This document shows, piece by piece, positions 1 to 8,912 of a stretch of 44,729 bases of DNA. The stretch is from positions 30,028 through 74,756 of the forward strand of contig PACG01000101.1 in NCBI GenBank assembly GCA_002699335.1. Direction: 5' to 3'. The notes under the pieces are model-generated. The model was not told where the DNA came from. It saw only the letters and a program-made list of their open reading frames with translations, and did no database searches. The stretch is from Candidatus Poribacteria bacterium. Lineage in GTDB: Bacteria > Poribacteria > WGA-4E > UBA9662. The translations under genes and the position numbers were made by a program. How positions within the stretch are numbered: position 1 is the stretch's first letter; each line of letters starts with the position of its first letter.

Positions 1-102
1 TTAAGTCGCGACGCTTCCTCTACCTGTACGACAACCCTTTTCCTAGCTATCTTTTCCCTAACGTCAAGAGTGGTTTAGGGCAACGGCCGCTCCGCTAACA
101 AG

Positions 103-131
103 TTGACGAGCAGGTCTAACTTGGATATAAT
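103..131 (+). promoter_or_regulatory. Sigma-70 promoter for the SMP-30 gene
   Basis: TTGACG (103-108) is followed by a 17-base spacer and a perfect TATAAT (126-131). Transcription would start near 138, giving a leader of about 38 bases that contains AAGGA (160-164), 11 bases before the ATG at 176. It is the best-matching promoter seen in the window. A weak CCCTAA/TTAGGG inverted repeat lies just upstream (56-80). Confidence 0.7.
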
Positions 132-175
132 CCGATTCTATATTCGCAGACCTACTTGTAAGGAACACACGACAT

Positions 176-1153
176 ATGAGCAAATACAGAATGGATCGAG
201 ACTGGGAGAATGATGTGGTTCGTTATCCCGATCCGGCAATTGAAGTAATCGACGATCGCTTCAAACAGTATATTATCGGGAACTCTGTCGTAGAGCGGAT
301 CTGCACCGGTATGCGTTGGGCTGAAGGCCCAGCCTGGTTCGGTGATAGCCGTTACCTGATGTGGAGTGACATTCCCAACAATCGCCAGATGCGCTGGCAC
401 GAGGAGTCAGGGGAGATCAGCGTTTTTCGTTACCCTTCCAACTATAGCAACGGCAACACGCGTGACAAACAAGGACGATTGATTTCCTGTGAACACGGAA
501 CCCGTCGGGTAACGCGCACTGAATACGACGGTACTGTCGCCGTGCTGATGGACAGTTTTGAAGGGAAGCCGCTCAATGCGCCCAACGACATCATCGTTCA
601 CCCGGATGGTCATATCTGGTTCACTGATCCAGGCTATGGCGCTATACTCCACTACGAAGGCAATCTGGGCCGACTGGAACTGCCGACCAATGTCTATCGT
701 CTAAATCCCGACACAGGCCAAGCCACCGTCCTGACCGGTGAACTGGACAAGCCCAACGGTCTCTGCTTCTCACCGGATCTAAGCAAACTCTATGTCGTCG
801 ACACCGGAGCCTCCCACAACGACGATTGTCCTCGTGCCATCTACGTCTTCGATATTGTTGATGATTCGCGCTTGGAGAACAAGCGTGTTTTTTGCGATAT
901 GGGCCAAGGGATGTCCGACGGTATCCGTTGCGACCTAGACGGTAATGTCTGGGCCAGTGCCGGCTGGGTTGGAGAAGGATACGACGGGGTACATATTTTT
1001 ACATCGGAAGGTGATCTGATCGGTAAGATTCACCTGCCCGAAGTCTGTGCCAACCTCTGTTTCGGTGGGGTTAAGCGGAACCGGCTCTTCATGGCAGGTA
1101 GCCAGTCTATTTACTCCCTCTTCGTCGAGACACAAGGGGCCCAGGTGCCATAA
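176..1153 (+). CDS. SMP-30/gluconolactonase/LRE-like protein
   Basis: A 325-residue protein of the SMP-30/gluconolactonase beta-propeller family, whose members hydrolyse sugar lactones or related esters with a divalent metal. The expected metal ligands are visible: E50 in AEGPAW, N137 in NAPND, N194 in KPNG and D248 in MSDG. HPDGHIWFTDPGYG (142-155) is typical of bacterial members. No signal peptide is seen, so it is probably cytoplasmic. The start is supported by AAGGA 11 bases upstream and a near-consensus promoter. It appears to be transcribed alone, with a long hairpin about 80 bases after the stop. The family is clear; the substrate is not. Confidence 0.9.
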   Translation: MSKYRMDRDWENDVVRYPDPAIEVIDDRFKQYIIGNSVVERICTGMRWAEGPAWFGDSRYLMWSDIPNNRQMRWHEESGEISVFRYPSNYSNGNTRDKQGRLISCEHGTRRVTRTEYDGTVAVLMDSFEGKPLNAPNDIIVHPDGHIWFTDPGYGAILHYEGNLGRLELPTNVYRLNPDTGQATVLTGELDKPNGLCFSPDLSKLYVVDTGASHNDDCPRAIYVFDIVDDSRLENKRVFCDMGQGMSDGIRCDLDGNVWASAGWVGEGYDGVHIFTSEGDLIGKIHLPEVCANLCFGGVKRNRLFMAGSQSIYSLFVETQGAQVP

Positions 1154-1235
1154 TGCTATAAAAGTGACCTGCATGGGGGAAAGAAATAGAAAAGAGATGA
1201 TCCTCCCCCTTGGTAAAGGCACGAAATGGTACAGG

Positions 1236-1269
1236 CCGAAGAAACAGTATCTATATACTGTTTCTTCGG
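1236..1269 (+). terminator. Long perfect hairpin after the SMP-30 gene
   Basis: CCGAAGAAACAGTAT (1236-1250) and its exact reverse complement (1255-1269) flank a CTAT loop, giving 15 base pairs. A G-U and a G-C pair can extend it at the base. It lies 82 bases after the SMP-30 stop. There is no good T-run after it, so it may be a transcript-stabilising hairpin or the trace of a small inverted-repeat element rather than a classical intrinsic terminator. Confidence 0.55.
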
Positions 1270-1319
1270 TCAGATATATTCGTGGTGGCAATCTTGGATC
1301 GTCGGAGGGAGTGGATGTT

Positions 1320-1945
1320 GTTTGGTTCTGTCGTTCTTCGACGAGGCCTACCAAAACCAGAGTGGTTGAAGGTGTTGCGGGTAATGGCAAAGCATTAGAT
1401 TTTGACGGTAAATCTTGGGTTGAACTCAAAGCTAATAAAACACTTGACATTGCTGAAATCACCATGGCCGCTTGGATTTACAAAGACGAAGTTTTTTTGG
1501 CTAATCTGGGCGAAAACATCATTTCTAAGAAACAAGCTGGAGCTTATAGCATCTTTGTTGGCGGTTGGAAAACCATGGTGGATGTGGCGAAAAGCTAGAA
1601 ACCGAAATGAGGATTTCAGGTAGCTACCACTACGTCTGCGAGAAGACAATTTTGCCGCTTAAAAAGTGAGTTCATGTGGCTTCCACCCACGATGGTAAAG
1701 AAGTTGGTTCTAAAGCTGGTCCGGGAAAGGTCGATTTTAAGACGGCGAACACATATGTCGGCGCAGAATACGGTGACGCTGTACGCGACGATGGCCACGG
1801 CTAATACGTAGGTGAAATTGATGAGGCATATCTGGCCAATCGTGCTTTTTCGGAGAAGGAGATTCAGGAATTAATGGTGTCTACATTGTCAGTAGAAGTT
1901 ACAGCCAAGCTGCCAATAGTTTGGGCAGAACTTAAAAGCAATTAG
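1320..1945 (+). pseudogene. Degenerate LamG (concanavalin A-like) domain protein
   Basis: The first frame encodes a LamG start (GNGKALDFDGKSWVEL, then ITMAAWIYKDE and IISKKQAGAYSIFVGG) and stops near 1598. The domain resumes in another frame from 1673 (VASTHDGKEVGSKAG, then a TAA at 1802-1804, then GEIDEAYLANRAFSEKEIQ) and ends at TAG 1943-1945. At least one frameshift and one in-frame stop are present, so this is a decayed gene. LamG proteins of this kind are usually exported and bind carbohydrate. The last residues, SVEVTAKLPIVWAELKSN, resemble the tail of the exported protein at 12946-13743. Confidence 0.75.
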
Positions 1946-2618
1946 ATTCTGTTATCGGAATCCAACGTAGATTGATTGGTAGACATGGTCATGTATTCGA
2001 GGCAATTTTGGCCTGAGTGCACTTAGCCAGAGTAAGTTCAGTTACTGAGAAAGTAGGTTTGAAATATAAAATAGTAAAAGATCAACTTTGAGAAATGGTT
2101 GCCCGATTAGAAAACATAATTTTCAGAAGTTGCTATAGGTTCTAAAGCGTCTGGTTTAATAGTAGCTTAATTAAAGATAAAAGCGTAGGAAGGTATTCAA
2201 TTATTTCCGATAGCAATTTATTAAGCCGTTTTTTGGTAGTTTTTTCTCGCGTGTACGCAGATTTTTTTTCGTCGATGACTTTGAAGATTCACCAGTTGAT
2301 AAAACACCACAGAAATAGGAACATCTCAAATTCGATCCGGGAAATGAAAGAAATTCTAGTGGAGATAGATCCAACAAACAAAAAACAAGGCAGTAAAAAC
2401 TACCAGAATAGGCCTCTGGATGACTAAAGTCGCTGGCAGAGAGGGCTGGAAGGATTACATCTGGGACGTTTGACTGGATATGGACGAACAATAGCCTTGT
2501 TGGCACCATCTATCGGGTCGAAGGGAGACTTAAAGGCGCTGAATCCCACTGTCATGGTAGTCGACGCACTGGAGCCGTCGATATACATAGTGCTGGGAGC
2601 ACGGGCAACTTCCTGACA
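1946..2618. other. Gene-free stretch, probably eroded coding DNA
   Basis: No reading frame here resembles a known family, and stops are frequent on both strands. From about 2430 short pieces could be the eroded N-terminal part of the glycosidase-like pseudogene that follows, but I cannot align them with confidence. Nothing else was seen. Confidence 0.4.
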
Positions 2619-3290
2619 GTGCCACCTAGCCTAGATAAAACCATTTTCTGGCTGGGTGCTGACCGGCTCGACACAAAGCAAGCCGATTACGAAATTGGGT
2701 GTGAACCGCATATCTACAAGATTGATGCAGTTGGCTACGAGAGCCTAATGATAGGTTTAATTAAACTTCGCTACGGCCTTCCAAATGAGGTGTGTGCCCC
2801 CTGTCAAGGCAAGCCGAAGTTGACGGAGTTACAGTTAGCCTGTAGTCGTGACGGTTTCCACGGGGAGCCAAAACTGCCACGAGACCTTTTTCGGCTCCCC
2901 AATGACAGGGGAAGTGGGAACGCGCATACATCCATAATGCTGGGGGTATGTGTCATCACAAGAGATCAGCTTCTACTCCGGAGCATTTCAGGGCAACGAG
3001 TCCAACCTAAATCCGTTGCCCTGCTGGAGTGGGTGTACGCCAACGGAGCAACCGGTCTGGCTCTTCTACGGTGCGGTGGTTTCGCTTCTATGAACACAGA
3101 GAACGAAGAAGGAATCCTCCTCACCAGGTTAGTGACGTTCAATGGGGAGCATATATTCGACATGTCGATGCGGCCCGAAGCCGCCTGCAGTGTGAAGTCT
3201 CAACCCGACGGTAAGCCAGTGTCGCTTCAAGTTCTACCTGACTTGCTCGAGTCTCTTCGCCTTCTGGGTCAGCAGGAACCGTGAAAGGGT
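2619..3290 (+). pseudogene. Degenerate GH32/43-like glycosidase
   Basis: The longest frame has YESLMIGLIKLRYG, LQLACSRDGFH and GLALLRCGGFASMNTENEEG followed by LLTRLVTFNGEHIF. These match the layout of five-bladed beta-propeller glycosidases of the GH32/43 type, where such proteins have 'YxGLLxxFH', 'LQLAxSRDGxxW' and 'GLATLRRDGFVSL'. Other landmarks sit in other frames: EISFYSGAFQGNE near 2965-3005 and RFKFYLTCSSLFAFWV near 3225-3275. The gene therefore has several frameshifts. Family assignment is from remembered motif patterns. The product is presumably not made. Confidence 0.6.
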
Positions 3291-3558
3291 AAACGGTGGG
3301 ACAACGGCTGCCGGTTTTTCTGGATACTGGGATTCGTGAGGATCAAGTTAGTAACACAAAAGGTGAAAAGACAGACTTCTATGTGGTCTGTCTGACTAAG
3401 GATAAACTTCCTGCCAATTATGCACAAGACGATTCTTGGACACACTTATTAGGTTTTGGCTGTCTATCTCGACCGGAATTAGCGGACAGAGGAATGCGTT
3501 GCCTAATATTATGAAATAACGTAAAATTAGATCAATAAAACAGGAGATGAATTCTAGG

Positions 3559-4416
3559 ATGATGACACCTGAGCAACGGTATCTATTTGACATGACTGGT
3601 TATTTACACATTGAGGGCGCCGTCACGGGCGAAAACTTGAAAGATGTACAAGAGGCAGCCAATCAATATATTTACTGCCATCCGAACGATCGCTCACCCG
3701 GATTTGGGCCACGTGGCGAAGAGTTATCCGTCGAGGAATTAGGCAACCGTCCCCTGATCAGATACCAACATGGATTCGCTTTTGATAGATGCTTGGAAGC
3801 ATTGACAACACACCCGGCAATCTGGCCGATATTAAAAGAATTAACAGCCAACATGCCAAGGTTAGTTAGCGGTACTCTGTCCTACGAGCAACACAATCCT
3901 GACCGGCAACAGGTTGAAAAGAATCCGGCTGGACTGCACTGCGCGCGCGAGGGCCGCTATTGGTATACACGTTACCAAGTCAAGGATGGCTACATCTTCT
4001 GCAACGACCTAGTCTTTTTCTTTTATTTGACCGATGTCAATCCCGGCGACGGTGGGTTAATCGTCATACCCGGTTCGCACAAGAGCGAATTTGAAAGACC
4101 AGACGAATTACTCAAACCAGGTCCGGATGGGATTGATCCCGCACCAGATACGGTGTTTACTAACCTGACGCCAAAAGCGGGTGATTTCCTCTGTATATCA
4201 GAACTGCTAACTCATGGGGTTTTGCAATGGAAACCCAAAGACCGGTCCCGCCAATTCCTCATCCTGCGCTATAGACCTCAATATGAAGGCAAGGTGTCGT
4301 TACCTCAAGTAATTATTGACCGTCTGACACCAGAAACGCAAGAACTGGTGGCTTCTGCCTCCTACGGTCGTATCAAAGAGATCGCTGAACATGACGTGGT
4401 CACCCTTAGCGCGTAA
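3559..4416 (+). CDS. Phytanoyl-CoA dioxygenase (PhyH)-family protein, HxA variant
   Basis: A 285-residue Fe(II)/2-oxoglutarate oxygenase-fold protein of the PhyH family. The region after H127 reaches LTDVNPGDGGLIVIPGSHK (157-175) and a distal H219 in LTHG, with arginines at 229 and 231 that could bind 2-oxoglutarate. The first metal motif reads H127-C128-A129, so the usual HxD carboxylate is replaced by Ala, as in Fe/2OG halogenases and many PhyH-like proteins of unknown role. AGGAG (3542-3546) touches an upstream ATG at 3547, so the ATG at 3559 is the better start. It lies 106 bases before a second PhyH-like gene and is probably cotranscribed. The substrate is unknown. Confidence 0.85.
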   Translation: MMTPEQRYLFDMTGYLHIEGAVTGENLKDVQEAANQYIYCHPNDRSPGFGPRGEELSVEELGNRPLIRYQHGFAFDRCLEALTTHPAIWPILKELTANMPRLVSGTLSYEQHNPDRQQVEKNPAGLHCAREGRYWYTRYQVKDGYIFCNDLVFFFYLTDVNPGDGGLIVIPGSHKSEFERPDELLKPGPDGIDPAPDTVFTNLTPKAGDFLCISELLTHGVLQWKPKDRSRQFLILRYRPQYEGKVSLPQVIIDRLTPETQELVASASYGRIKEIAEHDVVTLSA

Positions 4417-4469
4417 ATTTCTTTATCAGCCAACCTTACCACTCAGATGCGATCTGCCGCCCACACCAT

Positions 4470-4480
4470 CATATAGGTGG
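4470..4480 (+). repeat. CATATAGGTGG motif, copy 1
   Basis: This 11-base motif lies between the two PhyH-like genes and recurs exactly at 5389-5399 after the second one. Here the flanks form only a weak CACC/GGTG stem, while the second copy is part of a perfect hairpin. It could be an eroded terminator or a remnant of a small palindromic repeat. Confidence 0.4.
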
Positions 4481-4522
4481 TTGTCAGATGAAATCGTACC
4501 TTAAGGATAATAAAGGGTTCCC

Positions 4523-5314
4523 ATGAATAACTCGCCAATCATCCCCACCGAGATTATTGATCAGTACCACCGCAACGGTTACGTGGTGGTGACGAATGCC
4601 ATTGATCCGGAGTTGGTACGGGAAACCAGTCGACATATTGATTGGCTACAGCAGAAACATCCCGACCTTCGACCGGAAAATCTGCATCATAGGCTGGTTG
4701 CAAGCGACCCTTTTTGGGTTCGACTGATCAGCGACGACCGCTTACTCGATATCGCGGAAGCGTTTATCGGTTCCAATATCGCCTTATTCGCCTCTCACTA
4801 CATCAGCAAACCCCCGATTGAGGGCCGGCCGGTTCTATGGCATCAGGATGGAAGTTATTGGCCACTACAACCGATGGAAGTCGTGACGTTGTGGTTAGCG
4901 GTCGACGATTCCACCCAAGAAAATGGATGTATGCAGGTGATACCCGGAACCCACGTAACACAACTACAGGAGATGAAAGCCCGTCCCGATACCCCCAGTG
5001 TCCTGGGTTCGGGTATGGCAGAGGAACTAGTAGATACAGCCAAAGCGGTCGATGTTATTGTCGAAGCGGGAGGTGTTTCAATCCATCACCCCAATCTGAT
5101 CCACGGTTCCAACCCAAATACTTCCTCAAGGCGGAGAGCCGGGTTGACGATCCGTTATATTCCCACCAGTACCCGAATCGTTTCAGAAACGACCTGGCCC
5201 TGTGCCTTTCTTTTACGTGGAGAAGCGGAACCTGACATCAACGACTATCAACCCAAACCAAAATATGTTCCGGGTCATCATATGCCTTTCTCAGGTTGCA
5301 CAGATTGGAGCTAA
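4523..5314 (+). CDS. Phytanoyl-CoA dioxygenase (PhyH)-family oxygenase
   Basis: A 263-residue Fe(II)/2-oxoglutarate-dependent oxygenase. The facial triad is complete: H107 and D109 in LWHQDGSYW and H194 in LIHGSN. R205 lies 11 residues after the distal histidine, the spacing expected for the 2-oxoglutarate carboxylate ligand in PhyH. ENGCMQVIPGTH (133-144) is the family hallmark. The start has AAGGG (4513-4517) six bases upstream. It lies 106 bases after another PhyH-like gene with a modified triad, so the two may modify the same or successive substrates. A hairpin terminator follows. Family and chemistry are confident; the substrate is not. Confidence 0.9.
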   Translation: MNNSPIIPTEIIDQYHRNGYVVVTNAIDPELVRETSRHIDWLQQKHPDLRPENLHHRLVASDPFWVRLISDDRLLDIAEAFIGSNIALFASHYISKPPIEGRPVLWHQDGSYWPLQPMEVVTLWLAVDDSTQENGCMQVIPGTHVTQLQEMKARPDTPSVLGSGMAEELVDTAKAVDVIVEAGGVSIHHPNLIHGSNPNTSSRRRAGLTIRYIPTSTRIVSETTWPCAFLLRGEAEPDINDYQPKPKYVPGHHMPFSGCTDWS

Positions 5315-5380
5315 CACTGAATAATTCTGTTGGCAACTTCTATCTGCTTTTCTCGATGCAGTGGATTATCCGATGGTTGC

Positions 5381-5417
5381 TCATCCACCATATAGGTGGA
5401 TGAATGTTGTTGTTTTT
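5381..5417 (+). terminator. Intrinsic terminator after the PhyH-like pair
   Basis: TCATCCACC (5381-5389), loop ATATA and GGTGGATGA (5395-5403) form a perfect nine-pair stem. It is followed by a T-rich tail ending in TTTTT (about 5412-5417). It lies 67 bases after the second PhyH stop. Confidence 0.75.
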
Positions 5418-5519
5418 AGATGTTGGCTAACCCTTGCGATACGTGTTGTTACCGCAATACCCTAAAGAATTAAATCTGGCATCCACAATGCTTTAACCAT
5501 CCCTGAATATTGTTTCACC

Positions 5520-6390
5520 TCACTGTTTCGAGGCTTCAGTAATATATTTCTCTAGCTCCTCTAACCTCCCACCGGCCTGGCCTCTTAAGAACGCCTTGAT
5601 CTTCGACCGACACTCTTCTATGGCGGCTAAATCAGCTGAATCAGGAGGTCAGTATTTTAAACCCGACTCCCGCTTTTTCAACGCCTTCTTTTATGCCTGA
5701 TAACTGATGACAGGATAAGTGATCTAAAATGACCATTTGACTAGCTTTCAGTTGTGGCAGAAAAACTTCTGCAACATCGCAACCCAAAACATCTCCATTT
5801 AAATTAGTCTGAAATAGACTGGAGCCACTATTCCTGATAACCCCATCCCTGCGATCATGGTGAGTTTTTCCGTGGGCCGAGGAGGACCAGACTCAAACAC
5901 ACCTTGAGCCTTCAAGGCCAAAGCATAATCTCTGGACCTGGAGGTGTCCAAGATCAGAGTATTGGCCTAGCTTTGTCCTGGAAATACCTGAAATATTTCT
6001 CTTTCTTCTTTCACTTCTGCTGTTTCTCTCTCGGCTTGATATGGCTGTTTTTTCGACTCAATTGATATCTTTGTCAGTTACGGTCAACGGAAGATTTACC
6101 CACCTTCAAATCACACTGTCGGCTAACAACAACACCAGTTCCTTCCGAGTAGGATCTGATTTTTCTTCCAAATGAGATCCAAGAGCCTCTAATACTTTCC
6201 CTTCGATTTTGGCTTGTCTTCCTCCTCCATGAGGGTCTGGTTTTAAGGATCCTGTTTATTGGTCTAGTTTGTTAAGATAATTTGACACCACTGATGCTAA
6301 TATCAGATCGTTCAGCAACTGGCGGAATCGAGGTTTGAGGCTGTTGAAGAGGGTTGAAAATGCCTTTTCGTAGGGCTCAATAATATGCCA
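5520..6390 (-). mobile_element. Remnant of an IS630-family insertion sequence
   Basis: Read on the minus strand, an IS630-type transposase is recognisable across several frames. Near 6330 VAERSDISISGVKLS matches the N-terminal helix-turn-helix. Next comes GSLKPDPHGGGRQAKIEGK, the second DNA-binding part. LTMIAGMGLSGIVAPVYF and QMVILDHLSCHQLSG belong to the DDE catalytic core. The usual LPPYSPDxNPIE motif is reduced to a stop followed by PPDSADLAAIEE, then SKIKAFLRGQAGG and a C-terminal stop at 5520-5522. Stops and frameshifts are frequent, so it is dead. I could not define terminal inverted repeats. Confidence 0.8.
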
Positions 6391-6457
6391 GATGTCCACC
6401 GTTTTTCTTTTGGGGTTACGACAGATTTATTTATAACGGTAATTGCTGTATCTTACA

Positions 6458-6689
6458 CTACCCTATCATTTTGGATAATTCACCGATTGGCCTAGATAAT
6501 AATTCAATTTTTTCCCCATTGTCTTTTGCTTCTATTCTTTCCGCTTGCTGAAGATTCCTACCAATCATTGTTTTGACTTGTATCTGTAGCAAATTTCCTC
6601 AGGTGAATATTTGATTCAGTCAATCCTATTGTGCCATTTTTGGTGATGTACACTTGCCGACCAATCTCTATTAAATATTGATCCATCAT
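6458..6689 (-). CDS. Possible short hypothetical gene or gene remnant
   Basis: An ATG (6687-6689) with a GGGGG stretch about seven bases upstream opens a 43-codon frame beginning MMDQYLIEIGRQVY and ending at 6558. An overlapping frame (6568 to 6458) encodes MIGRNLQQAERIEAKDNGEK and a further 16 residues. Together they may be one small gene with a frameshift near 6560. No family is recognised. Because it lies between an eroded transposase and an eroded HEAT-repeat gene, it may be no more than a remnant. Confidence 0.25.
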
Positions 6690-6709
6690 TATTTACCCCC
6701 TGATGCTAG

Positions 6710-7390
6710 AGTTCAACGATAGTCACGAATAATCTCTTTGTTCCTACTTGACATCTGGACTGCTTGCTTGGTGATAGCACTGATTGGGGTATCCCGAATG
6801 ATTGCCAATATGCGAATGGATCGTTTCAATTCTGGATTTATTCGCCTGATGCAGTTTTTGTTTCTACTATTCCAGAATGACCATTTTTCTGGTTTCTGGA
6901 TGGTGTAGAAGTACTATCACTGAGTGTGTTTCACCTGTTAAGTTCTTGATTGCCTCAGGTGGTTCCTATTTCTGCCAATGCCTCTACCGTACTCCTACGA
7001 ACCTATCGATTCTGATCCTGCAATGCTTGGATCAGGGCATTCACAGCGCCTACTGCCCCTTTTCCTATCTTGCAATTGCCGCAGCACCACGAACCCATCC
7101 ATACTGATCATCCTGCAATAGTTGTATCAGGTCAGGTGCCGCATCTTTGGCACCCTCTCCTATAGGACCTAGTGCCATTGCCGCATTAGCATCCTCCTCT
7201 GAATCCCGACCCTGGCAAAGCAGGTACTGCTACCTTGATTGCTTCGGGTGTCCTATCTTGCCCAATGATTCTGCTGTAGAAAGACGAATATCCTCATCCT
7301 GATGCCCTAATTTTTTATTAGTCTTTCAACCTGTTGTTGATTTCCCTTTGCATCTACCACCAATCCAAACAACCCAAGCGACAAAATCAT
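6710..7390 (-). pseudogene. Degenerate secreted HEAT-repeat protein
   Basis: A minus-strand ATG at 7390 starts MILSLGLFGLVVDAKGNQQQ, which looks like a signal peptide. HEAT/PBS-lyase-like repeats follow in changing frames: DIRLSTAESLGKIG, NAAMALGPIGEGAKDAAPDL, IQLLQDDQYGWVRGAAAIA, VNALIQALQDQNR and VRRSTVEALAEIG. In-frame stops and at least two frameshifts separate them. The last readable part (KRSIRILAIIRDTPISAITK) ends near 6713. Such repeats bind proteins. This copy is not intact. Confidence 0.7.
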
Positions 7391-7455
7391 CGTAATAGTC
7401 AGTCTAAAACAATTTTCTGATCATTCATCATCACTCTCTAAGTAAATAGACAGTT

Positions 7456-7848
7456 CTAGCCATCATAAATAACGATGTCACTTTCTTCAACTTTCACGAG
7501 ATAGGTTTTCATCCGCAGATGCTGATCATAAAGGGCCTGGCCGGTTTTAATGTCGAATTCACATTGATGCCAGGAGCATTTGATAATCTCGTTCTCATGC
7601 TCGTATCCGATATGGTAGGTTTCATTAGAGGTCGCGTGTGGGCACAGCCGACCACGGCACAGTGGTCCACCTTTGTGTGAACAGATGTTCTTCAGGGCGT
7701 AAAATTGGCCGTCCAGGTTGAAGACCTCAATCCTATGCTTCCCACCAACGGGAACAATTTGCTGATCATCCACAGGTAAATCCTCTCTGAACCGACAACA
7801 TAACGTTTCATACCTCCCTTTTTTCCTCGTACATTTGCGCCTAGGCAT
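7456..7848 (-). CDS. Rieske [2Fe-2S] domain protein with a shifted N-terminus
   Basis: A small Rieske ferredoxin-like protein. Cluster ligands are C56 and H58 (CSHKGGPLCRG) and C91 and H94 (CSWHQCEFD), with the family's DIKTGQALYD following. Such proteins pass electrons, often to ring-hydroxylating or other oxygenases. The open frame begins at 7848 with an unusual, Arg-rich start and no ribosome site. A better start, ATG at 7809-7811 behind GGGAGG, reads MKRYVVGSE in another frame. A one-base shift near 7785-7800 would then join it to EDLPVDDQQIVPVGGKH. The gene is thus either frameshifted (mutation or sequencing error) or uses a later start. The core domain is intact. Confidence 0.75.
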   Translation of the reverse strand: MPRRKCTRKKGRYETLCCRFREDLPVDDQQIVPVGGKHRIEVFNLDGQFYALKNICSHKGGPLCRGRLCPHATSNETYHIGYEHENEIIKCSWHQCEFDIKTGQALYDQHLRMKTYLVKVEESDIVIYDG

Positions 7849-8254
7849 TAATGGCTTCCATAGCCATTATCCCCAGGATTCTGATTTAGGGCTGGTTGAG
7901 TCTCTGTGCGGGAGTCGCTGTGAAAAACTACCGGATTCCTGTTTGGGCTAAACTAGCAGTTGATTGGGATTGCGACACGACTAACCAGGAACGTACTTGC
8001 TGTACCCGAGTTCTCGTTATAATTCCAGCCCCTCATCGAGCGAACGAGACGCGCACCGCCCAGGTCGAAAGCGATCTCAGAGTAACATCCCCTTCCCCGT
8101 ACTTGTAGTCGCTAGACCACATGTTATTATCGGGAAACGGGCTATGAGCACTACCGCTGGAATTCAGGCCCGAGCCGTACACGCTCGCCGACCGGTGCGA
8201 TTATCACGTTCGCTGCGGGCTAATGCTGTTACCCCGATAAAGAAGACTCGAATG
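7849..8254. other. Stretch without a recognisable gene
   Basis: Frames are open for up to about 70 codons on the plus strand but match nothing I recognise. The stretch may hold the worn N-terminal half of the enolase-superfamily pseudogene that follows. Confidence 0.35.
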
Positions 8255-8705
8255 AGCGCAATGCGGCGGGATATACAGCCGAAGGATGAGGTTACGCGAC
8301 TCACAGGGCTACGAGATTAATACGGTCACCAAGCCTTTAAAATCAGGGGGGAAGCGTATGTGAACGAGATCAGAACCAATGGGAAGGAAGAACTGAGACG
8401 CTAGTACTGACGGTACGCAAGGAAATTGGCGAGAATATTGCCCTGCTGGTTGACAGTAATAGTTGCTATACACCTCGAAAAGCGATCCAAGTAGGTCCGA
8501 GATGTTAGAGGACAACCAAGTCTGCCATTTTGAAGAACCTTGCTCTTATTGGGAGTTGGAGTGGACGGCGAAGTGGCCGCTGCTCTAAATCTGGATGTCG
8601 CTGGTGGCGAGTAAGACTGCAGGCTGCCAGTCTGGCGGTGCATGGTCAATATCGACACAGTGGGCGTGGTTCAACCTGATATTTTCTATAAGAAGTGGCC
8701 CCGGA
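8255..8705 (+). pseudogene. Degenerate enolase-superfamily (mandelate racemase-like) gene
   Basis: Pieces of a mandelate racemase/muconate lactonizing enzyme occur in order but in three frames. They are MRRDIQPKDEVTRLTGLRD, AFKIRGGSVCERDQNQ, VRKEIGENIALLVDSNSCYT with PRKAIQVG, VCHFEEPCSYWELEWTA, EVAAALNLDVAGGE and VGVVQPDIFYI. LLVDSNS and HFEEP correspond to the first two metal ligands and AGGE to the third in this superfamily. Multiple frameshifts and stops show the gene is dead. The segment 8706-8912 after it shows nothing recognisable. Confidence 0.75.
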
Positions 8706-8912
8706 AAACTGGACAGCCCGATAAGTGTAAATTCGTATGGGTTGAGTGTTAGAAAGGAAAGGGGGCTTACCTCGGAAGCAGTTATAGCCGCTAGATCGAT
8801 GGGTTATCTGACAGTGTCCGTGATTGATATTAAGAGTCTTACCATTTGTCTTGATAGAGAAGGCCCCATTTTGCTAACGCCGACAATGTTCAGCCAATTT
8901 ACTGATATCACA

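Noticed and set aside
935..1465. Long minus-strand frame opposite the SMP-30 gene and the LamG remnant
   Set aside because: It overlaps a well-supported gene antisense, has no ribosome site and its product resembles nothing.
4461..5403. CRISPR-like or regularly spaced repeat
   Set aside because: Only two copies of a short motif about 900 bases apart; no array.
6877..7107. Plus-strand 76-codon frame
   Set aside because: The opposite strand carries HEAT-repeat remnants that explain this DNA better.
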